The notes beneath the pieces were generated by a model. It did no database searches. It saw only the letters and a program-made list of their open reading frames with translations, and had not been told where the DNA came from. The position numbers and the translations under genes are program-made. From NCBI GenBank assembly GCA_010279815.1, contig QEOQ01000204.1:1427561-1491560 (forward strand): 64,000 bases of DNA, written 5' to 3'. This DNA is from Brachionus plicatilis. Lineage: Eukaryota > Rotifera > Eurotatoria > Ploima > Brachionidae. Shown here piece by piece: positions 22,323-34,155 of this stretch (position 1 is its first letter; each line of letters starts with the position of its first letter).

Positions 22323-23930
22323 TTAAATTCTTGTTAAGTTCTTGGGAGTATTTTTCTTTTGAGCTGATAGGGAAATGCCAGCGAAAAAACTAAAAACCAC
22401 TGCAATCAAAAATGAACTTCCAGCAAAAATAAATGAATAAAAAATTGAATTGAATCTTTCAGACAACATGCCTAAATGAATTTTTAGATGAAAAGATTTT
22501 GCCAAAAAAATGGTTTACCTGCAAAAAAAGGGCCTAAAACTGCTCCAATTCCCCGCATAGTGTTTAGTATACCATTAGCATTGCGAAATTTATTCGAACC
22601 CACAATTTCTACTAAATACGGAGTTGATAAACTATGAACCCCGGCCATTGGAATTGCAAATACAACCCCAAAGCAAATCTGGAGTGCAAAAGTTTTCAAA
22701 TAAAAATAGCAAAATAGACAAAAAGCTGCTATAAGAAGACAAATTGTGTTCATGTTTACCGGTTTCATCACTTTTTTATCACAAAATATTCCTAAAATCA
22801 ACCGATTGGGAATATTTGCCAAACCAGCAATGCTGATCACCCAAGCGTAGTCGTGAATTTCCAATTCCTGAGCTCTTATTGGAATGTAAATAAAAGGAAT
22901 GTAGTAAGCAGCGAATACAAAGAAGCCGGATGATACAATCAACAAAAATGCAAAGTTTTCTTTCAAAAGACTGAAGTTGGTAATCTCTTTCAAAATTCTG
23001 ATCAAAATATTGGGCTTATCTTTTGGTATTGTCTCTGCATTATTTTCATTTAGTTTTAAGCTTTCCATTAGCCTAAATTTTTAAAATAAAATTCTAGTTT
23101 TAATAAATATTTAAATTTTTCTATTTACTGTGCGTTGTTCGTATGCTTTTTTTTGTAGTATTCCACAGGAGTCAAAAAACTAGAAAATAGCACTATAGTT
23201 AGTATAATTGAACCATTTATGAGAAGCACATGGTTCCAAACAAAGTTTTTAGTCAAAAATTTTGTCAGCGGAGCAAAAGCGAATGCCCCAAAACCTTAGA
23301 AGCAATGTAAAAAATTAATTCATAAAAAAAGGCGATTTTTACCTGACGATGCCATCATGATACCATTAGCTAATCCTAATTTTCTATCAAAATAATCAAC
23401 CAGAATTATGATGCTTGTCAAATAAGTGCAGCCATAGGCTATACCGCCTATTATACCAAGCATGATTGTAATCAAATAAAATGAGGACAAAAAGGCGCTA
23501 ATAAAAAATGTTGATGCATAAATGAAAGAAGATAGCATCATTACTTTTCTGCAGCCAAATTCTTTTGCTAGAGCTGATGATAAGGCTCCTTGTTTTTTTT
23601 CTCATTTATTTTAATTTCTTAATTTATTTTTAATTTACCGCTTGCAAATAAAAAGCCAGTATTAAAACTCTGTAACAAATTGGCAACATCCTGGGTTACA
23701 TTAAAATGCTCTTTCAAGATTTTTAGAATGATGCCAAATGAATACATACATCCGATCAATATAAAATTCGTTAGCTATTTAAAATTTTTATTTAAAATCT
23801 AATTTAAAACAATTTTTACTGATATAGACAAAAGGATGATCCATCCGTAGCCTCCGTTTGGTTTTTGAAATATTCTTTCATCTCCTTCAAATTCTTTACG
23901 ACCTTGATTATCAATTTTTTTCGACACTTC
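22323..23930 (-). CDS. Monocarboxylate-transporter-like protein B (5' end unresolved)
   Basis: Exons are complement(join(22323..22471, 22519..23072, 23129..23294, 23343..23588, 23639..23774, 23820..about 23930)), about 453 residues. SLC16 signature in exon 1 is KPNGGYGWIILLS; the second hallmark is YFDRKLGLANGIMMASSG; second-half motif is GLANIPNRLILGIFCD. Gene order, intron phases and length match genes A and C. The exon that corresponds to two exons in A and C (23343-23588) is fused, so that intron is absent. No ATG occurs in frame upstream of the signature before the frame closes. Either a small upstream exon supplies it (a possible acceptor TTTGAAG lies at 23927-23933) or the gene has lost its start. 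Sequence gives no other damage, so I treat it as a gene. Confidence 0.78.
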
Positions 23931-24712
23931 AAATTTATATATAAAAAATAAAAGGGGTTTAATCAAAAATTTCCAGTATTTTGCTATTAAGGTTTTTTAT
24001 GAAAAATAATAAAACAAAATTTTTATGTTTAGAATAAATTTTCAACGCTTTGGTAGTCTAATAAATTTATTCTACAAAGCTCTTAAATAAAAATTATTTA
24101 TTCATTGAAGCAATTCGATTGTTTTTGATTAAACTTAATAGCAAATTGTTTTAATAAGACCTCTTGTTTTATAAGATATTATTTTATTTGCTTTGGCTTT
24201 TTTACTTTAAGAATTTAAAAAATAATTAAATTAAAAAAAAAATTTTGGATTTAAAGAAATTTGAAGTCGATAAATAAAAATTGTGGTTTGTTATAATTCA
24301 TTTTGCGTTTTATGACTGTTAAATTTTTGTTTTTTTCATTCGGGGTTCTTGTTTATAAATTTTTCTACTTGTTTTTTGGGAATGTTCATTATAAATAAAA
24401 ATTTAATTTAAAACTTAAAATTCAATTTAAAAATTTACTACTTGATTTTACAAAATGACTATAAACTTTGGAATTTTGAATAAACGTTTTTTTCATTAAA
24501 AAAATTTTAAATTAAAATTTTAAAGAAAAATATGAAAAATAATTTATTTATTAATTTGATTTAAATTAATAGTAAAATTTCGATCATTTGCTTAACTAAA
24601 TGATTTTCAATAAATTTTGATTAAAAGAATGAATTGGATGACTGACCTATGGAGTAAGAATTTTTAGTTTAAATATTTATCATTACTCTAAACTAAAATT
24701 TATTAAAAAATT

Positions 24713-26878
24713 TTAAATTTCGTTTGTGTTAGCAGCTTTATAATTTGCATTTTTTAAAAATCCAAATTTTGTGCCAAAACTAACAATTAAAGCAAAAACG
24801 AGTCCGATCGAAAACATAATCGACGAGTAAAAAAATGCGGCAACAACACTGAATTGCTCAGATATGATACCACCTAAAAATGGTCCCAGAAAGCATCCGA
24901 CACCTCGGAATAAATTGATAATTCCCATGGCATTTGAAAAATTTTCCATACCAACTATATCTTTTATGTAAGGCGTTGTTATACAATTGATGCCACCTAA
25001 ATAAAAAAAAACAAAAAATTTTTTTTAACTTTTCCTGATCTTTGAAGGAATTAAATCTTACCTATGCCGGTACCGAATAAAACAGCAAACACCAGCTGAA
25101 GAGCATATGTATTTAAAAGAAAATATGACCATAAAGATCCACATGCCAAAATTACACACATGGTATTCAAATTTATTGGAGATATAAATCGAATATCTGC
25201 CAAAAATCCAAAGCCCAATCTTGATGGAATGTTTACCAAACCTTTAAAATAAAAAAGATAATTCTATTTTCCAAATTGATTTATCTCAATTTTTTCTTTA
25301 CCAATCAGTCCTAAAATGAAGGATGAATCAGCTATATCAAGCTGTTTAGCTCTAATTGGAATAAATAAAAATGGAATAAAATAACCAGAGAAAATAAAAA
25401 AATTCGACAAAGTAATAAACAACAGTCCAAAGTTTTTAGATAGCAAACTAACATTTCCCATTTCTTTGAGAATGTTTAAAATCAAACTTCCAGTACCGCT
25501 TTTTTTGCTGATGTTACGCACCTCGTTTAAGCTTAGAACACTACCACTAAATGTGTGCACTTCTTCTACCGTTTTTTCTTCATAAGCTCTAAGAAAATTA
25601 ATTTTTTTTTCAAAAATAAATTTGACAATGTTGGACTTTACTTTGGTTTTGGCTTCGTCGGTACTGGTCGCAAGAAAGCACCCAATAAGCAACATTGAAG
25701 AATTAGCGAACCAAGAATAATCAAGGTTTCTTTCCAACCAAATGTCTCGACAAGTATTTGAGAAAATTTGGCAAATGCAAAAGCACCAACACCTTTTTTA
25801 TTCAACTATTCAAATTAATAAATTTGATCTGTTTCTTTTTAAATATTTACCACTGCCAGCCATTGTCACTCCAGTCGCAACTCCTTGCAACTTGTCAAAA
25901 TACTGAGCTATTATAATCAGCGACGATATGTAAGTACATCCAGTTGAAATTCCTTGAAAAAAAATTTTCTTTAAATAAATAATATTCAATAATTTATTTA
26001 TTGTAATTAATCATTTTTATCTTTCTTTCTTTTTCTTTGCCTTTTTATCAATTTTTGATGAGAAAATGTTTTTCAAGATGAATTAAACGAAAAAAGATTA
26101 ATATAAAATCTTTAAAATTTCAATCATTATAAGACTTTAAAAGATGGGTTTTATCATTTTTTTTAAATAGCTTACTATTTTAATTATTACCTTCTTTTTT
26201 TTTTACATCAACTAAAAATAAAAAAATTTCATCTAATTGAAAAATTGAAAATTTTCGAACTTTTAGTATAAAAATTGACATCCTAGCTTACAAATGTTTT
26301 TCCTGAAATAGAAAAATCAGATTCTCTCTAAGTTGTCTGAAATTTTAAAATTAATTTAAACTTCAAACCTCCAATTACTCCATACAAAACCATTACCAAG
26401 TAGACTGATGACGAATAAGCAGAAGCAACGTAACACAAAGCAGTAACAATTGCTCCACTCATTACTACTGGTCTGATTCCAAGTTGATTTGCTAAGCCAG
26501 CAACAATAGGTCCTATATAATAAATTAATGTAACAATTATTTTAATATTTGAAAAGTTGAAAATATGAATATGGAATTTAATGATTAAATTTAAAAAAAA
26601 AAAAACTTACCGCTACAAAAGAAAAAACCGGTGTTCAAACTGCTTAAAAGATTTATTTTCTCTTGAGTTTCTTTGAAGTGGTCTTTTATGTCTGGAAGAA
26701 TTATTCCTATCGAATACATACAGCCAGCAACCATAAAAGCGATAAACTTAAATACTTTTAGCATCAATAGAAGGTAATAATTAAATTTTCTTACGAAGGT
26801 GGCAACTAAAACAACCCAACCGTACCCACCGTCAGGAGGTGCAGGCACTCTTTCTTCTTTTAAACTCTTCCTTGCCAT
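24713..26878 (-). CDS. Monocarboxylate-transporter-like protein C (SLC16/MFS)
   Basis: CDS is complement(join(24713..24996, 25062..25241, 25302..25588, 25642..25792, 25851..25952, 26369..26512, 26611..26746, 26795..26878)), 455 residues. SLC16 signature PPDGGYGWVVLVATF at residues 14-28; hallmark YFDKLQGVATGVTMAGSG; central loop AYEEKTVEEVHTFSGSV between TM6 and TM7; second-half motif GLVNIPSRLGFGFLAD. It has eight exons. Most introns are 48-65 bp, the intron after exon 2 is 98 bp, and intron 3 (25953-26368) is 416 bp. A duplicate lies at 36908-39292: exons 4-8 are nearly identical in both, exons 1-3 clearly diverged. A 2.17-kb GC-rich foldback element sits only 233 bp upstream of the start codon, so it could influence this gene's promoter. 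Confidence 0.9.
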
Positions 26879-27111
26879 TTCTTTTTTAAGTAGTAATAAA
26901 GATTAAATATTTGATTTCAACAAAAGTAAGCTTTAAAATATTTTTAAGAATTTATTAAATTTTAAAAATTATACCACGAAACTAACACCGACAACAGTAC
27001 AATATAAACAATATAGCCTAAAAGCTTCAGTTTTCTTTCGGAGAAAATGTGTGGAAATAGGTCTAATTTGATTTTTAGAATCAAACAAAGTCTAAAAAAT
27101 TTAATTACATA

Positions 27112-29283
27112 CAGCGGTTCTAATAAAATCGTAACGCCGCTTGGCCGGCCGGCGCGGCCTCGGCCATTTTGTCGGCCCGGCGCGGCCTTTAAACGGCGTC
27201 GGCGCGGCCGGCCTAGTCGGCCAAGTTGTTCGGCCTAGTCGGCCAGGGTGTTCGGCCTAGTCGGCCAAGTTGTTCGGCCTAGTCGGCCAAGTTGTTCGGC
27301 CTAGTCGGCCAAGGTGTTCGGCCTAGTCGGCCATGTCGGCCAGGGTGTTCGGCCTTGTCGGCGATGTGTTCGGCCAGTGTAAAAATTTAAAAGCATGTAT
27401 GATAAGAATCAATTATCTATTTGAAAAAATTTTCAATATTAACCATAAATTTTTTTTTATTTTAAAAAATTAAAAATTCAACCTATATTTAGATTGAATA
27501 TTGAAGCTAATGTTTAGTGAAGGAATGAAATTAAATTATTTGAAAAAACACTATTGGAACATTCCAAATGGCCATTTTATTGGGCTTTAATCATTCGGCA
27601 GCTATTAGTTCAACATTCAATCTAAATATAAATTGAATTTTTAATTTTCTAAAATAAAAAAAAATTTATGGTTAATATTGAAAATTTTTTCAAATAGATA
27701 ATTGATTCTTATCATACATGCTTTTAAATTTTTACACTGGCCGAACACCCTGGCCGACATGGCCGACTAGGCCGAACACCCTGGCCGACATGGCCGAACA
27801 CATGGCCGACAAGGCCGAACACCCTGGCCGACATGGCCGAACACCCTGGCCGACATGGCCGAACACCCTGGCCGACATGGCCGACTAGGCCGAACAACTT
27901 GGCCGACTAGGCCGAACAACTTGGCCGACTAGGCCGACCAACATGGCCGACTAGGCCGAACAACTTGGCCGACTAGGCCGAACAACTTGGCCGACTAGGC
28001 CGAACAACTTGGCCGACTAGGCCGAACAACTTGGCCGACTAGGCCGAACAACTTGGCCGACTAGGCCGAACAACTTGGCCGACTAGGCCGAACAACTTGG
28101 CCGACTAGGCCGAACAACTTGGCCGACTAGGCCGAACAACTTGGCCGACTAGGCCGAACAACTTGGCCGACTAGGCCGAACAACTTGGCCGACTAGGCCG
28201 AACAACTTGGCCGACTAGGCCGAACAACTTGGCCGACTAGGCCGAACAACTTGGCCGACTAGGCCGAACAACTTGGCCGACTAGGCCGAACAACTTGGCC
28301 GACTAGGCCGAACAACTTGGCCGACTAGGCCGAACAACTTGGCCGACTAGGCCGAACAACTTGGCCGACTAGGCCGAACAACTTGGCCGACTAGGCCGAA
28401 CAACTTGGCCGACTAGGCCGAACAACTTGGCCGACTAGGCCGAACAACTTGGCCGACTAGGCCGAACAACTTGGCCGACTAGGCCGAACAACTTGGCCGA
28501 CTAGGCCGAACAACTTGGCCGACTAGGCCGAACAACTTGGCCGACTAGGCCGAACAACTTGGCCGACTAGGCCGAACAACTTGGCCGACTAGGCCGAACA
28601 ACTTGGCCGACTAGGCCGAACAACTTGGCCGACTAGGCCGAACAACTTGGCCGACTAGGCCGAACAACTTGGCCGACTAGGCCGAACAACTTGGCCGACT
28701 AGGCCGAACAACTTGGCCGACTAGGCCGAACAACTTGGCCGACTAGGCCGAACAACTTGGCCGACTAGGCCGAACAACTTGGCCGACTAGGCCGAACAAC
28801 TTGGCCGACTAGGCCGAACAACTTGGCCGACTAGGCCGAACAACTTGGCCGACTAGGCCGAACGACTTGGCCGACTAGGCCGAACAACTTGGCCGACTAG
28901 GCCGAACAACTCGGCCGACTAGGCCGAACACCCTGGCCGACATGGCCGAACACATGGCCGACATGGCCGAACACATGGCCGACAAGGCCGAACACCCTGG
29001 CCGACATGGCCGAACACCCTGGCCGACATGGCCGAACACATGGCCGACTAGGCCGAACAACTTGGCCGACTAGGCCGAACAACTTGGCCGACTAGGCCGA
29101 ACACCCTGGCCGACATGGCCGACTAGGCCGAACACATGGCCGATTATCCTGGCCGACTAGGCCGAACAACTTGGCCGACTAGGCCGGCCGCGCCGACGCC
29201 GTTTAAAGGCCGCGCCGGGCCGACAAAATGGCCGAGGCCGCGCCGGCCGGCCAAGCTGCGTTACGATTTTATTAGAACCGCTG
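27112..29283. mobile_element. GC-rich foldback (FB-like) transposable element, 2172 bp
   Basis: Both ends carry an inverted repeat beginning CAGCGGTTCTAATAAAATCG and flanked by TA. Inside the ends come about 80 bp of extremely GC-rich sequence (GGCCGGCCGGCGCGGCC type), then tandem GGCC-containing repeats, then AT-rich inner arms (27371-27513 and 27598-27743), and an unpaired centre (27514-27597). The left arm is about 400 bp, the right arm about 1690 bp; the excess is expanded satellite. There is no transposase ORF; the open frames in the repeats are by-products of a stop-free repeat. The CAG-type ends recall hAT elements, but an 8-bp duplication is not present. Confidence 0.85.
27744..29190. 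repeat. 22-bp satellite array (GGCCGACTAGGCCGAACAAC+TT)
   Basis: The core from about 27880 to 28925 is some 47 near-identical copies of a 22-bp unit with two GGCC boxes per unit (spaced 9 and 13 bp). Edges hold variants with ACCCTGGCC and CATGGCC. Copies near the centre are almost all identical, which indicates recent expansion or homogenisation. The mirrored array in the left arm (27204-27375) has only about eight units. Confidence 0.95.
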
Positions 29284-31385
29284 TAAATTAGCATACAATA
29301 TCACATTATATTAAAAAAATTGGTACATATTGTATATGTAAGTCCTTTGTTCCAATTTTATTTGAATTTTTTATCATATCGTTTTATTAACAATAAATTT
29401 TTTGAGAAAAAGCAGAATATTTAAAGCCAATTTTTACAGTTTAAATAATATTCAAAATAATTTTTTCAATTGAATTTAAAAGATTTATTAGGATTAAATT
29501 TTATTTATTCTAATTTTACATATTTTGATTTTAAGATAAATTTCAAAAAAAATCTTTAAGCCTACTTTTTACACAATTTAAATCAAAATTTTCAAGCTTT
29601 CATGCTCATTGACTTGAAGTTTCGAGAAATTATTCAAATAATTTTTCTATCCTTCAAGAAGTAAATAGAATAGATATTTAAAAGTTAAAAAATTGATTTT
29701 TATAAGTTAATTTTTAAAAATTATTTTTAAATGATTTAGACAGTCAAATTGCAATATTTTTCTACTTCTACTAAAATTTAACAAAAATATTTTAAATTTT
29801 ACTAAAATTTACATCAGTGAAAAAGTGAAAAATCCAGAAACCATTAGTATTTCGAAAAGTTTTGATAAGAATTAGATTTTTTCTTTAACGCATGAAAGTC
29901 CAATATATTTTTTACTTAATTGTATAAATTTAATTTTTTATGACAGTTCGTTTTTTTTATCTTCAAGGATCCATTCATTCTACAAAATCAAATAAAGTCG
30001 ATCCATGGAAACTCAATTGATTCAATCGATGAAAATTATTCATTTCAAAATAGTTAGTTTAATTTAGTACTCTAATATATAAAAGCTTGACTAAATACTC
30101 TTTTAAGGAATCTGTAAATTTTTTAGACTATTTTTATAATCAAAAAATAAAATTGAACGAAATAATTTAAATATTTTGAACTTTATTTGGTAAAATATCT
30201 AATTTTCGATTATTTTCTTAAAATTGATTCCAAAAATTACGACAAAAAATAAGAAGAAGCTTTAACCATACCTCCAATTTCCCAAGAGACTGCAAGTGAG
30301 TTTAAGCGTGAGACAAGCAAATGTCCGAATGGTAAATCTCTTTCCAATTGCGGCGAATAAACGAAAAATGATAACGGAATTAAGAAACATATTTTTAATG
30401 GAAAAATAAAGACTAAAGCTTAAATTAGATTCATTTTTTTAATAAACTTCAACTTTATTGCATTCTTATTGATCCCATGAATTTTCTTTTGATCACAAAT
30501 TTTTTTTTGGCTCGTTATGATTATGATTCCATTCTGCGGCAAAATGAAAAAAAATTTATCATTTTCATATTTTTAGATTATTGTGTAATAATTCAAATAA
30601 AACTCTTTCGAATTATTAGCATACTATAAATACAATTTCTTCTTTTTTCCATGTTAAAAAGATAGGGAAAAAAATTTACGAATCGCTATGTTAAAGGATT
30701 TATTTACGAGGTTTGCACTCTTCATCTATTTTTTTATTATTTTTTCAAGATTTAAAACAAAAAAAAAACTTTACAAATTGCCTTGAATTTGAAAAATTAA
30801 AGCTTTTATTAGGCGGTTAATCAATTACATTTAAAATTGAAAAATTAAAAAAACATAATGGTTAATAAGGAAAATTGTGGCGAAAATATGAAAATTTAGA
30901 AAAGAAATTAATTTTAAGTTGAAAAATAAGTTCAGATTGGGAAATTTTATCACTAATTTAGAACTTGAAAGCTCGGCGGGTCAAATTGACCAGATTTTAG
31001 GTTTTAAACCTCATTTTGAATTGAACTGAAAAAGATATTAAAAAGATTATTGTTCAAATGTTAAAAAGTAGTGCTGATTTTGCCACTCTCGCAATTAAAG
31101 CCTTTAAATTAATAAATAAATATTAGTGATCAGAAAATTGTAAATTTTTTCATCAAATTGAAATAAAGTTGTGAAAAAGAAACTTGAAATTATTTTCTCA
31201 TTTTTTAAATTTAAAGATTTGGCTTAAAAGATTTAAAAAAAAAATCAAGTCCATTTGATAATTTTTTGACGAAACAATCAATAAAATGATTGTCTGGTCA
31301 AATTGACCCGATCGGGCTTTAACGGTTTAAAAAAATGGGAAATGAAAAATTATTTTCATATCTTTAGATTTTTGTGTAATAATTC
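29284..31385. other. Intergenic DNA with one exon-like frame
   Basis: Mostly AT-rich and featureless. On the minus strand, 30272-30412 is an open, GC-richer stretch bounded by TTTAG and GGAG|GTATGG, both in phase 1, the same size and phases as MCT exon 3. Its translation (PLSFFVYSPQLERDLPFGHL, then LLVSRLNSLAVSWEIGG) is not clearly related. A 70-bp segment at 30541-30620 is duplicated around the MULE at 31386-32283. Confidence 0.35.
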
Positions 31386-32283
31386 GGTTATCCCTAAAAC
31401 ACGGATTTTTTTTCCGGATTTTTAGTGCCTAAAATACGGATTCGGATTTAAAAATGTTAAGTTTCAAAATGAAAATTTATTTAAATTACACAATTTTTAT
31501 AATAAATGGTACGAAAAAATTTTAAAAAATAAAATTTTGTAAATTTGAGTACGTTTTGAGTTTAACAAATTTTTTCTTTGTTACAATGTAACATTTAAAT
31601 TTTCAAAACATTCTTCTTCAATTTATTTTTATATTTTACAAAATCAACATTTAAAGCACCATATGGAACATCTTCAGGCATTGTAAGCAGCATATCTTCT
31701 TTTATTTTACAGCTGAAATCAAACTCTTTGTTGATCAAAACAAGTAACAAAACACGCTTGACTTTTTTTTTTATTTTTTTAATTCACTTAATTGCAATTG
31801 ACTTTGACTCGAACTCAAACCATTCTGTAGTCCTACGGTACCGACTGAAACTGAAGGACCAATAGTTACAATTTCGTCTAAATTGTCCCGATTCTTTCTT
31901 CCTGATTTAGTATTCTTTTTTCCCTGCAACTTTGACAAAGTAAATTTCTTTTTTTTTGGTTTCGATAAGTCATAAACACCAAGGCTTATTTGTACAGCAA
32001 CAATATATACACAATAAATTTTTTCTTCACACGTACAAGTCGTTAAAGGATTCATTCTAATCATAATTACATTGTTATTTTCATCTTTAATATTTAAAGT
32101 ACCAGTCTGAGAACAAAAAAGCCTTCCAAATCTCTCTGTTTTATTTCTTCTACAATAGACTTTATTATTAATTTTTTTCAATCCGGATCCGTATTTTAGG
32201 ATACGACAAAAATCCGTGAAATCGATCCGTGTTTTAGACTCGAGGTCTAATCCGGAAAAAAAATCCGTGTTTTAGGGATAATC
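31386..32283 (-). mobile_element. Mutator-like element (MULE), 898 bp, with 9-bp TSD
   Basis: Ends GGTTATCCCTAAAACACGGA and the complementary right end form a near-perfect TIR of about 36 bp. The element is flanked by the 9-bp direct repeat TAATAATTC (31377-31385 and 32284-32292). The same flanking sequence without an insert and with a single TAATAATTC is present at 30586-30594. A 9-bp duplication is typical of the Mutator superfamily, and the internal ORF encodes a SWIM zinc finger, the C-terminal domain of MULE transposases. The element lacks the catalytic core and is non-autonomous. Confidence 0.85.
31771..32181 (-). pseudogene. SWIM zinc-finger C-terminal fragment of a MULE transposase
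   Basis: An open frame of 136 codons lies inside the MULE. The zinc finger reads MNPLTTCTCEEKIYCVYIVA followed by VQISLG: Cys-x-Cys-x5-Cys, with Tyr where the expected histidine sits, so metal binding may be impaired. Downstream is a basic stretch (SGRKNRDNLDE) like that following SWIM domains in transposases. No ATG starts the frame; the first is at the MIRMNP stretch. Upstream transposase domains are missing. Confidence 0.65.
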
Positions 32284-34155
32284 TAATAATTCAAATAAAA
32301 CTCTTTCAAATTTTTTAGTTACCAAAATTAAAAGTTCCTTTCTTAAATTTTAATATTTCTTTCATATAATTTTATAATTTGAAAAATAAAAGTCGGTTCA
32401 AAAGTTTAGAAGTTCGGCCAAAAAGAGTTTTGGCTTGATATAACACCAAAGACAGTCATTTTAAAAATTAAATTGTAAAATAGTTACATGAAGTAGATTT
32501 TAATATGCGAGTAACGGGGCGTTATTTAATAATGGTGGATGCGGTCAGAGCTAACATGTCCATTTGGCGAGCAGTTTTTTTCTGTTATTTTTTGATCGAA
32601 AAAAATACGGACTATGAACTATCAAAAAAACGATCAACTTTTTAAACCGTTTTTTTCGCGGAAACTCTTTTAAAATTTTCTCAAAAGATATTAAGGAATC
32701 CTTAAAGAAATTTTTAAAAATTTAATTTTTTCATAGATAATACCTTTTATATAAATAGTAACAAAATAAAATAAAATTTTTTGTTTTGAAAAAGTTTTTT
32801 TTAGGGACCGTTCGCAAAATATTTGGCCATACTTTTTAATTCCTGTTTTTGCCTGACCGTATTTTTTACTGTCCAAAATTTTGATTTGTAAAATATACTG
32901 AAGAAAATATACTGAATGTAAAAACAAATGTCTTTTATTAATTTTGAATTGATTTTAAAAATATTTATCTCTAAAAGTTTTTCCTAAATTCCTAATACTT
33001 GTTCTAAACAATTTTTACAGGTCGATTATAACCTTCTTTCTTATACAAGGACCAGATTTAATTTGTGTCATTTGCCACAATTGAAGCTCGATATCGAATT
33101 TTTTTACTGGAAAAAAATCGAGCTTAATAAATTCATAACCACATGGCTTTGAGAAGAACATTAGTATTAGTATTTATTCAGTAAACACCGTGAGGGTGAT
33201 GTAAAAAAAAATAAAATAAAATAAGAAAAAAATGTAAATTAAAGTAAAGTCTGCCTTTCTAAATAATTTTAAATAATTTTAGTAAATAAATTATAATTTT
33301 TTTATAATCGTATAAGTAGTAACATGATTTAATAGAATTAAAAAAAACTACTAGAATAATTTTTCAAATTAGTTAGTTTTTTTTTTTTTTTTTTTAAGAT
33401 TTGAAAAGAAGAACATTTTGACATAAAACACCTCTTGCATAAAAGATACCGATTAAAGCTAAAATATTTCCTTTTATAATTAAAAGTTTAAGAACTACAG
33501 CTTTCGGGTTACAATTGTCACAATTTAATATAAATTTATCATAGACAAGTTAAAAATCACGAAAAAAGCTGACAGTTTGGTCTTATTTATTTACGAGTAG
33601 CATAGCTTGTTGGTCTAATTTTCTCACTAAAGTTTTTCTTTTTTCTAAGACTTGACTCTATTCTGTCATTCAAACAAATCCATATCGTTCCATTTTTCAT
33701 TTTTTTTCATGGTTAATTTCTTCTTATTTAGGTTATTATATATATTATTCTCTTTCATATAATTAGTGGTCGGAAGGTCAAGGTCTTATCACTACCTTGT
33801 AACATATGGTCTATTAACAGCAACTCAGGATTTTACTCTTTAATAATAGTTTTACAAGTCAAAAACTAGGCCTTATGGTTCACCTGGTACTTTTGCGTAA
33901 AAGTTCACCAAATTCTCTTCAAAAAAGTTTGGTGGCCGGAAGTTTTTGGATAATTCCTGATACCATCCGACCGCGGTACGTGTTTTAATATAAGCTTTTC
34001 TTATTTACGACAACAAGTACTTTACGCTACTTATTTATTTAACTAAGTCATTTGGTAGTTCCAGTGGAACAAATACTGGTGATTAGTTTTTTTTTTAATA
34101 TTTTTTTTATATATTTAACTTTTTTTTTTTTTACTCTTTCTCTTTCAATGGAGGT
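32284..34155. other. AT-rich intergenic DNA, possible retroelement debris
   Basis: Near 33180-33235 a stretch GTAAACACCGTGAGGGTGAT followed by A-rich simple sequence resembles the 3' end of a retroelement, but I cannot place it. No gene recognised. Confidence 0.35.

Noticed and set aside
25264..25737. 157-codon ORF overlapping MCT gene C (and its twin at 37460-37933)
   Set aside because: Its first part reads exon 5 in the wrong frame and continues through a 53-bp intron into exon 6; the spliced model explains it.
27047..27238. Plus-strand ORF with Arg/Pro-rich end
   Set aside because: It runs from unique DNA into the foldback element's GC-rich block; an artefact of composition.
28875..29082. 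Two overlapping minus-strand ORFs of repetitive protein
   Set aside because: They are stop-free readings of the 22-bp satellite in different frames; no start context and no splice or homology support.
27744..29190. CRISPR-like regular repeat array
   Set aside because: Units are contiguous with no variable spacers, lie within a palindromic element, and the genome is animal.
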